In this document: in pieces, positions 58,253 through 64,000 of the stretch
Layout of the letters: each line of letters begins with the position of its first letter
How positions within the stretch are numbered: position 1 is the stretch's first letter
Assembly: GCF_036227105.1 (NCBI RefSeq)
Contig: NZ_CP109434.1
Coordinates: forward strand, 7,226,501-7,290,500
DNA: 64,000 nt
Origin: Amycolatopsis sp. NBC_01488
Lineage (GTDB): Bacteria > Actinomycetota > Actinomycetes > Mycobacteriales > Pseudonocardiaceae
Direction of reading: 5' to 3'
Notes under the pieces: model-generated
Database searches by the model: none
Seen by the model: only the letters and a program-made list of their open reading frames with translations
What the model was told of the DNA's origin: nothing
Made by a program: the position numbers and the translations under genes

Positions 58253-59800
58253 ATGAGACCACCGAGAACCCGGCCGCTGGTCGTGCTCGGCACCGCGCTG
58301 GCTGCCGTCACGCTCACCGTGGCACCCGCACAAGCGATCACCGGCGGCACGCCCACCGGGGACTACGGCAGCCCCTACGTCCCGACCGTCCGCATCACAC
58401 TGGGCCTCGGGGACCAGTCGTGCACGGGCACGATGATCTCTCCGGAGACGGTGGTCACCGCGGCTAGCTGCCTGCACCCCGTGGCCCCGCCGGCGGCGGC
58501 GAGGGCGAATGCCGCGCGCCCGCAACACGTCCCGATCGGATCCGTCCAGCCGTTCAACTACACCCCCGTAGACGGCTACGTCTTCGGCATCAACGGCTAC
58601 GTCACCCGCGACGACCGTGACCTCGCTCTGCTGCATTTGGACCGGCCGTTCGAGAACTACCGCGCGCGACTGGCCACCACGCCCCCGGTCACCGGCCAGG
58701 GCGTCCAGATCAACGGCTACGGCCGGACCACCACCGACTGGGTCTCCGCCAAGCAGCAGGTCGCGAACGCGACGGTCGGCGCGGTCGGCGCGACCACCTT
58801 CAGCGTCGGCGGCGGCTCCACGACGTGCAAGGGCGACGCGGGCGGACCGGTCTACCGCGGCGACCCCTGGGACCCCGAAATCGTCGCCGTCCACACCGGT
58901 TCCTTCCAGCACGGCTGTCTCGGGGAAACCGGGACGCAGGACGGCACTCAGGAAACCCGGCTGGACGACATCACCGACTGGATCCACCAGCAGGACCCCG
59001 ACCTCGACATCAACTGCGCCGGCCAGCCGGACGCCTACGCGACCTACCCCGCGACGAAGACCATGCAGGCAGGCCTCTTCGGAGATGCGCAGTTCGGCTC
59101 GACCTGGTACGGGTGGGGCGGCGGCCAGACGGTCAACGGGTGGCAGGGCGTGACCCTGGCCGGGCCGAACAAGCTGGCCTGGAACATCCACCAGAAGACC
59201 GGCATCAGTGACCCCTTCGCCGACGGCGATCTCCTCCTCTGGCACAACGTCTACCAGGCCCCGGCGCCGGTCAAGGTCGGCAACGGCTGGGGATCCTTCC
59301 TCCAGCAAGCCAACCAGAACCTCGTCACCGTCGACTCCCGCGGCCGGATCTACGCCGTCAACGCCCAGGGCGAACTGCGCATGTACAACTGGGACGACGC
59401 CACCAAGCGTTGGACAACTCCCCTCACCGGCCAACTCCTCGACACCGGCTGGAACGGCTACAACCTCATCGTCGCCGCCGGAGACGGCGTCCTCTACGCC
59501 CGCACCACCACCGGAAACCTCTACCGCTTCCAATACGACTTCACCACCAACACCTGGACCCAACGCAACAAGGACAGCGGAACCGGCTGGAACGCGGTAC
59601 CGCATATGACGTCCCCGGGGCAGGACATCCTCTACGGCATCGGCGCGAAGGTCGGCGACAACTACGCCGTTCGCTTCTACCGCTACTACCCGACCACCGA
59701 CAGCTGGGCCGTCGGCGGAACCAGCGGCATCGTGATCAACAACGACGACCGCACCCCGGCGAACCTGGTCATCGACCCGGGCGCCTGCGTGCACACCTGA
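58253..59800 (+). CDS. Exported trypsin-fold pseudoprotease with tachylectin-like C-terminal domain
   Basis: 515 residues. Signal peptide cleaved after residue 28 (TLTVAPAQA-ITGG). Residues 29-240: S1 fold. The catalytic positions read Ser72 instead of His (VVTAASCLHP, normally TAAHC), Asp123 kept (DRDLALLHLD), and Ala196 instead of Ser (TTCKGDAGGPVYRG, normally GDSGGP). Two of three triad residues are missing, so it should not cut peptides. Residues 260-515: repeated GxLYAxxxxGxLYRFxY-like blades (VLYARTTTGNLYRFQYDF, GRIYAVNAQGELRMYNW), resembling tachylectin-2 and suggesting binding of GlcNAc-type sugars. Exported lectin-like binder is the best reading. Confidence 0.83.
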   Translation: MRPPRTRPLVVLGTALAAVTLTVAPAQAITGGTPTGDYGSPYVPTVRITLGLGDQSCTGTMISPETVVTAASCLHPVAPPAAARANAARPQHVPIGSVQPFNYTPVDGYVFGINGYVTRDDRDLALLHLDRPFENYRARLATTPPVTGQGVQINGYGRTTTDWVSAKQQVANATVGAVGATTFSVGGGSTTCKGDAGGPVYRGDPWDPEIVAVHTGSFQHGCLGETGTQDGTQETRLDDITDWIHQQDPDLDINCAGQPDAYATYPATKTMQAGLFGDAQFGSTWYGWGGGQTVNGWQGVTLAGPNKLAWNIHQKTGISDPFADGDLLLWHNVYQAPAPVKVGNGWGSFLQQANQNLVTVDSRGRIYAVNAQGELRMYNWDDATKRWTTPLTGQLLDTGWNGYNLIVAAGDGVLYARTTTGNLYRFQYDFTTNTWTQRNKDSGTGWNAVPHMTSPGQDILYGIGAKVGDNYAVRFYRYYPTTDSWAVGGTSGIVINNDDRTPANLVIDPGACVHT

Positions 59801-59827
59801 GCCAGTCCGGTGTAGGCAAGTCCGTCC

Positions 59828-59858
59828 GATCGGTGCCCTCCCCACGAGGGCACCGATC
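59828..59858 (+). terminator. Terminator after the pseudoprotease gene
   Basis: gatcggtgccctc (59828-59840), loop cccac, exact complement (59846-59858), 27 bp after the stop codon. Confidence 0.82.
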
Positions 59859-59869
59859 ATTCCCACCCC

Positions 59870-61215
59870 GAGGTTCGCCGTGTCGCCCACGATTTCCTCG
59901 AACGACAGGGTCTCACCACCGTCTTCGGCAATCCCGGCTCCAACGAACTGCCCTTCCTCACCGGCTTGCCCGACAGCTGCCGATACGTTCTCGGGCTGCA
60001 CGAGGGCAGCGTCGTCGGCATCGCGGCCGGCTACGCGCAGGCCAGCGACCACCCGGTGCTGGGGAGCCTGCATTCCGCCGCCGGTTCCGGGAACGCGATG
60101 GGGGCGCTGACCAACGCCGCGGCGGCCCGCACTCCTCTGGTGATCGTGGCCGGCCAGCAGGTGCGTCCGGCGATCGGCCCCGAGGCCAACTTGACGAACG
60201 TGGACGCCGCGGCGCTGATGAAACCGCTGGGTGTGCTGGGCCGCCGAACCGGCGTGCGCCCAGGACGTGCCCCGCGCGCTGGCACAAGCCGTGTTCGAGG
60301 CCCGGCTGCAGTGGCGCCCGACCTACCTTTCCGTCCCCCACGACGACTGGGCGGCCGAAGCGGACGACAACAGCCGGTTCGTGCCGGATCGCCGGGTCGA
60401 ACGGGACGCCGCGCCGGATCCGGCCAGATCCGCCGGCTGGCCGAGCTGGTCGCCGCCGCGCACCGCCCGGCCCTGGTGCTCGGGGGCGACCTCGACGGCC
60501 ATCAAGAACAGACCTTCCCGAGGGCACCCGCCTGGTCCAGGTGACCGAGGACGCGGACGCGGCGGCGCGGGCACCGATGGGCGAAGCGCTGGTCGCGGAC
60601 CCGGTGGCGGTGCTCGACGCACTGGCCGACGGCCCCGAACCGGCCGTCGGCGAATACCTGCCCGTGCCCGAACCGCGGACGTGCCCGGGATCCGCGCGGC
60701 ATCCCGAAGAAGTGTTCGCCGCGCTGCGCGACGAACAGCCCCGGACACCACGTATGTCGTCGTCGAGTCGACTTCGACCTCGAGTGCCTGGTGGCGACAG
60801 ATGGACCTGCGGCTGCCCGGATCCTACCATTTCCCCGCGGCGGGAGGTCTCGGGTTCGGGCTGCCCGCCGCGGCCGACATCGCGATGGCCAGGCCCGACC
60901 GCCCGGTCGTCGGCGTGCTCGGCCAACTACGGCATCACCGCACTGTGGACCGCCGCCCAGCACATGGTTCCGATGACGATCGTCCTGCTGCGCGACGGTT
61001 CCTACGGCGCGTTGCGCTGGTTCGCCGGGTTGCTCGGCGTGCCGGACGCCCCGGGACCGGACCTGCCCGGCCTGGATTTCACGCAGATCGCGAGGGGTTA
61101 CGGCGTGACGGCACAGCACGCCTGAAACGCGGAGCAGCTCCGGGCCCTGCTCGCCGAGCGCCCGGCCGGGCCCCGGCTCGTACAGGTGGACACCGCGCTC
61201 ACCACCCCGTCCTGA
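59870..61215 (+). pseudogene. Benzoylformate decarboxylase-like thiamine-diphosphate enzyme, heavily decayed
   Basis: Pieces of the family appear in order across all three frames: RRVAHDFLERQGLTTVFGNP and SNELPFLTGLPDSCRYVLGL (frame 2); WAAEPACAQDVPRALAQAVF (frame 3, from 60235); IRRLAELVAAAHRPALVLGG (frame 2, from 60420); LPEGTRLVQVTEDADAAARA (frame 1, from 60515); TYVVVESTSTSSAWWRQMDL (frame 3, from 60745); NYGITALWTAAQHMVPMTIV (frame 1, from 60928), then a stop within the C-terminus followed by NAEQLRALLAERPAGPRLVQ. No start codon is in frame at the 5' end, about 80 residues are missing after GGDLDG, and the cofactor-binding GDGS is deleted before ANYGI. It cannot encode a working enzyme. 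Confidence 0.85.
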
Positions 61216-61265
61216 CCCCCGGCCGCATTCGTGGCCACGGAGTTTCGAATTATTCGCGAGTACCT

Positions 61266-61288
61266 CCGGATCGTGTAACGCGATCCGG
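61266..61288. promoter_or_regulatory. Small dyad in the interval before the 45-aa ORF
   Basis: ccggatcg (61266-61273) and cgatccgg (61281-61288) around 7 nt. Nearby TTCGAA-type elements (around 61245 and 61312) and lower GC suggest promoter or operator DNA for the unit starting at 61392. Confidence 0.4.
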
Positions 61289-61391
61289 GGCGACCCCGAC
61301 GGTGGCCAGCTATTCGAATGTCGTTGAAAGAAGAGACAAGCACTCCCTCAAGTCCTATCTTGCCAAGTACCGGCAACGGAAGGACACGGTT

Positions 61392-61529
61392 ATGGCAAGA
61401 AGACCCCAGCATGCGAAAATCACTGAATTCGGACAAATCATGCTCGATCGCGCCGATGACGCCGGCGCGTGGATCTTCAGCCGGACTCCGGAACCCGCAC
61501 ACCCCAGGTCGACCCCGGAGGTGTTCTGA
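61392..61529 (+). CDS. Small 45-aa ORF of unknown function
   Basis: 45 codons, MARRPQHAKITEFGQIMLDR then ADDAGAWIFSRTPEPAHPRS. The ATG has a good ggaagga 8 nt upstream. GC is lower than in nearby genes. The peptide is amphipathic with mixed charge, no cysteines and no signal peptide. It lies between the decayed decarboxylase and the winged-helix gene. It could be a leader or RiPP-like precursor, but no partner enzyme is visible, so the call stays hypothetical. Confidence 0.4.
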   Translation: MARRPQHAKITEFGQIMLDRADDAGAWIFSRTPEPAHPRSTPEVF

Positions 61530-61646
61530 CCGCTCCGAAACGGCGGTCCCGCCCGGCGGAACAAGATGCTTCGGCGGCCGCCCGCACCGGACCGCCACCC
61601 GCACGACAGCACTGTGTTCAGATGACCGGATTCCTGGGGGGATACC

Positions 61647-62609
61647 TTGGTCCTGCGCATCCATTTTTCGCCCGACGACCTCGCGCTGACCACGTTCGCC
61701 GAGGCGCCGGACCCGTTCTGGGAAACCCTGCTCGGCCTGCATGCGTTGCAAGCGGGCCACAGTCGCTCCGCCCTCACGACCTGGCGCGCGGAAATCGCGC
61801 CGGAACCAACGTTCCGGAGCCTGCAGGCGCTCGCACCGTCGCGGGGATACTCGCCGGATTTCCTTACTCCCTCCGAAGCACGGGAGGGATTCGACGCCGG
61901 GCTCGACGCGCTCCTGCGCACCCGTGCCGCCCGTCGGCAGGTCGAGCTGGCGCGGCTCAGCCGCGGTGCCCCGGTGCCGCCCGCGCTCCAGCGCCTCGTC
62001 ACCCACGAAGCGACGTTCCGCGACATGGCGGCGGCACTGACCCGCTTCCACCGGACCGCGATCCAGCCACTGTGGTCCCGGATCGAGACGGACTTCCACC
62101 GGCACCGCACCCACTGCGGGCGCGCGCTGCTCGGCCGGGGTTTCGGCGAGCTGATCGGCTCACTGCACCCGGCGCTGTGCTGGTGCGGGTCGTCCCTCGA
62201 GGTGGCCGGTGACCATGTGAACGGCGATCTCGAACTGGCGGGCCGGGGGCTGCGCATCATCCCGTCGTACTTCTGCGATCGGCGACCGACCGTGCTGGCC
62301 GACCCGCGCCTTCCGCCGGTACTGGTCTATCCGCTGCCTGCCCGCGCCGAGCACGACAGCAGTCATCCGATCGATCTCGGCGGAGTGCTCGGGAAGACGA
62401 AGATGCTGATCCTGGCGGCCACCGCGCGGGGCAGCACGACGACCGCACTGAGCACGGCGGCCCGGATCTCACTGAGTTCGGCCAGCTATCACGCGGCCTC
62501 GCTGCGCAAGGCCGGACTGATCGTGTCGGAACGGATGGGCAGTTCGGTCCGGCATTCGCTGACTCCACTGGGCGAGGACGTGCTGCGGGCCGGGCAGGAG
62601 GTCCACTGA
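61647..62609 (+). CDS. Winged-helix (ArsR-like) transcriptional regulator
   Basis: 320 residues from the TTG at 61647 (gggggga 6 nt upstream). Residues 1-230 are a DUF5937-like sensory part (VLRIHFSPDDLALTTFAEAP, DPFWETLLGLHALQAG) common in actinomycete ArsR/MarR-type regulators. Residues 240-320 are the winged HTH (LGKTKMLILAATARGSTTTA, LSTAARISLSSASYHAASLR). Its only likely target in the window is the crotonase/O-methyltransferase unit behind it. Effector unknown. Confidence 0.83.
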   Translation: MVLRIHFSPDDLALTTFAEAPDPFWETLLGLHALQAGHSRSALTTWRAEIAPEPTFRSLQALAPSRGYSPDFLTPSEAREGFDAGLDALLRTRAARRQVELARLSRGAPVPPALQRLVTHEATFRDMAAALTRFHRTAIQPLWSRIETDFHRHRTHCGRALLGRGFGELIGSLHPALCWCGSSLEVAGDHVNGDLELAGRGLRIIPSYFCDRRPTVLADPRLPPVLVYPLPARAEHDSSHPIDLGGVLGKTKMLILAATARGSTTTALSTAARISLSSASYHAASLRKAGLIVSERMGSSVRHSLTPLGEDVLRAGQEVH

Positions 62610-62619
62610 GGACGGACGC

Positions 62620-63405
62620 TCAGCGCCCTTCCCACACCGGCGGCCGTTTCTCGACGAAAGCACGAGGACCCTCGACCGCGTCACGACCGTGCATCCGCCG
62701 TTCTTCCTCGGGATACCGCGCCCCGAACGCGGCCTCGAGCGGCATGTCCAAGGAGGCGAGAGCAGCCTGTTTCACCGCCCTCACCGACTGCGGCGCGCAA
62801 CGCAGCAGATCGGCCACCCACCCCTCGACGCATTCGTCCAGCTCCGCCGCGGGGACGACGTCGTTCAGCAGGCCGAGTTCCGCGGCCCGGGCGGCGGAGA
62901 ACCGGCGGCCGGTCAGCAGGTAGCCCATCGCCGGTTTCAGCGGTGCCTGCCGTGCCAGCCGGAAAACCCCGCCGGCCCCGGCGATCAGCCCCAGCCGGGG
63001 TTCCGGGAGAGCGAACTCCGACCGGTCGCTGGCCACTGCGAGGTCGCAGGCGAGCACCAGCTCGAAGCCTCCGCCGAGGGCGTAGCCGTCCACGCGGGCC
63101 ACGACCGGCTTGGTCAGGGTGAACCGGTCGGTAAGCCGGGGCGCGCCGGGCTTTCCCCTGCTGCCGAAGCTCGACACGGCACGGGGTCCGGCGTCGAGTT
63201 CCTTGAGGTCCTGCCCTACGGAGAACGCCCGTCCGCCCGCGCCGGTCAGCACGACGGCGCGCACGTCGTCGTCGCGTTGGACGTCGGCCCAGACTTCGCC
63301 CAGTTCTTCGTGCATCGCGGCGTTCATCGCGTTGAGCACCTCGGGCCGGTCCAGCGTGACCCGGGCGACGTGGCCGGATTTCGTGTAGCGGACGGTGGCG
63401 GTCAT
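62620..63405 (-). CDS. Enoyl-CoA hydratase/isomerase (crotonase) family protein
   Basis: 261 residues from the ATG at 63405 (gggagag upstream). VTLDRPEVLNAMNAAMHEEL, VVLTGAGGRAFSVGQDLKEL and ARVDGYALGGGFELVLACDL are the crotonase core with the two oxyanion-hole backbone sites (FSVGQDL, YALGGGF). The catalytic Glu expected after GGG is in SEFALPEPRLGLIAGAGGVF. Acts on a CoA thioester, such as 2-enoyl-CoA. Divergent from the O-methyltransferase with 194 bp between. Confidence 0.86.
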   Translation of the reverse strand: MTATVRYTKSGHVARVTLDRPEVLNAMNAAMHEELGEVWADVQRDDDVRAVVLTGAGGRAFSVGQDLKELDAGPRAVSSFGSRGKPGAPRLTDRFTLTKPVVARVDGYALGGGFELVLACDLAVASDRSEFALPEPRLGLIAGAGGVFRLARQAPLKPAMGYLLTGRRFSAARAAELGLLNDVVPAAELDECVEGWVADLLRCAPQSVRAVKQAALASLDMPLEAAFGARYPEEERRMHGRDAVEGPRAFVEKRPPVWEGR

Positions 63406-63599
63406 GTTCTCTCCCGGACGCGATCGACCCGCCCGCGGCCGAACCGGGCGAGCTGGGTGATCCATTGTGGACAAATAAGCGATTTCCTTGCATTGAAACG
63501 GTGTTTCCGCCACTCTCGGAGCTATGGGGGTTGCGCGCGCCCGTGGCACCCCGACCGGGGACCCACCGCCGAACGCGCGCCGGAATCAGGAGCGGAAAC

Positions 63600-64000
63600 A
63601 TGACGACGACATCGACGAACCGGGCCGCAGGCACCGTCGGGGACGCCCGGGTGACCGGCGTGATCGACGGGATCAGGGCACAGCAGGACGGGATGATCCA
63701 GGCGATGATGTCCGACCCGCGGAACATGGCGGGCTTCGGCATTTCCGTGTCCGCGTTCAAGGGGGACACGCTTTACGTCCTGGCCCGGGCCACCGGCGCG
63801 AAGTGGATCGTGGAGTGCGCTTCGTCGTTCGGAGTATCCACCATGTACCTCGCGGCCGCCGTGCGGGACAACGGGGGTGGCCGGGTGATCGGCGCGGAGA
63901 TCGTGCCGGAGAAGGTCGAGACCGCACGCAAGCACCTGGCCGACGCCGGGCTTTCCGAATACGCCGAGATCCGCGAGGGTGACGCGAAGGAGACTCTCGC
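63600..64000 (+). CDS. O-methyltransferase, SAM-dependent (3' end outside window)
   Basis: ATG at 63600; 133 codons before the window ends with the frame still open. Starts MTTTSTNRAAGTVGDARVTG. ECASSFGVSTMYLAAAVRDN is motif I (normally ExGxxxGxST), GRVIGAEIVPEKVETARKHL the ribose-binding Glu and helix, YAEIREGDAKETL the next strand. Note ECASS where most O-methyltransferases have E-x-G-x-S. It is the divergent partner of the crotonase and probably belongs to a catabolic or biosynthetic unit continuing beyond the window. Confidence 0.78.
   Translation, partial: MTTTSTNRAAGTVGDARVTGVIDGIRAQQDGMIQAMMSDPRNMAGFGISVSAFKGDTLYVLARATGAKWIVECASSFGVSTMYLAAAVRDNGGGRVIGAEIVPEKVETARKHLADAGLSEYAEIREGDAKETL

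Noticed and set aside
61318..61689. 123-codon ORF overlapping the 45-aa ORF
   Set aside because: Its later part runs into low-quality Arg/Pro codons and crosses into the regulator gene; the 45-aa frame has the better RBS.
1..64000. CRISPR arrays, rRNA or tRNA genes
   Set aside because: No regularly spaced repeats and no cloverleaf with recognisable T-loop (ggttcgaatc) and acceptor stem were found by eye.

Overview
The window is high-GC DNA (roughly 70% by eye, strong G/C third-position bias) with many GTG and TTG starts and ATGA/GTGA stop-start overlaps. RbpA, a SigR-type promoter, DUF3090/DUF3097 proteins, a resuscitation-factor-like transglycosylase, separate Lnt and polyprenol-phosphomannose synthase genes and an MptA/B-like mannosyltransferase all point to a mycelial actinomycete. 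I would guess Pseudonocardiaceae (Amycolatopsis-like), but the family is an inference. No rRNA, tRNA or CRISPR was seen.

Layout. 1-10 kb holds conserved genes: a membrane mannosyltransferase (cut by the window edge), LD-carboxypeptidase, S9 peptidase, the DUF3090/SCO1664-family pair with a small-molecule kinase, DUF3097, and an NfeD/SPFH membrane set. 10-35.8 kb is dense in regulator-plus-enzyme pairs: MFS/TetR/FAD monooxygenase, two ECF42-type sigma factor loci each with a DGPF (YCII) protein, ArsR/SRPBCC pairs, AraC, several TetR genes, a P450, an AidB-like acyl-CoA dehydrogenase, and XRE-cupin/GNAT. Several of these pairs carry clear palindromic operators. Two tyrosine recombinases (16.1-17.1 and 36.4-37.3 kb) stand alone; the second has a perfect 42-bp hairpin in front of it. 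37.4-50.9 kb is again mostly conserved: phosphodiesterase, transglycosylase, UMF1-type MFS, thymidine kinase, RbpA, NUDIX, DeoR, PIG-L, methyltransferase, Ppm1, Lnt, amidohydrolase and a KamA-type radical SAM enzyme.

50.9-61.2 kb is an accessory region with decaying genes: a frameshifted and truncated NACHT/WD40 STAND ATPase, a cysteine-rich hypothetical, and a heavily decayed benzoylformate decarboxylase. Between them is a striking secreted-protein locus: a 177-aa exported protein, divergent from a 1177-aa exported protein built of two ALF-repeat arrays alternating with Ala-rich helical stretches, then a truncated paralogue and a full-length trypsin-fold protein with a tachylectin-like domain whose catalytic His and Ser are both substituted. 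This locus is my best candidate for an undescribed system. 61.4-64 kb starts another unit (small peptide, winged-helix regulator, crotonase, O-methyltransferase cut by the window edge).

Genes likely to act together: the ECF42 sigma factors with their DGPF proteins and hydrolase/GyrI-like neighbours, which share a TGTCGR-N17-CGTS promoter-like element at three sites; the TetR/monooxygenase pairs under palindromic operators; the SRPBCC-ArsR-SRPBCC operon under a twin operator; Ppm1 with Lnt and the MptA/B-like enzyme in envelope glycolipid and lipoprotein assembly; and the exported ALF/pseudoprotease set. Internal-deletion remnants (an NmrA-like gene, a protease paralogue, a VOC protein, a TetR tail) show ongoing gene loss.
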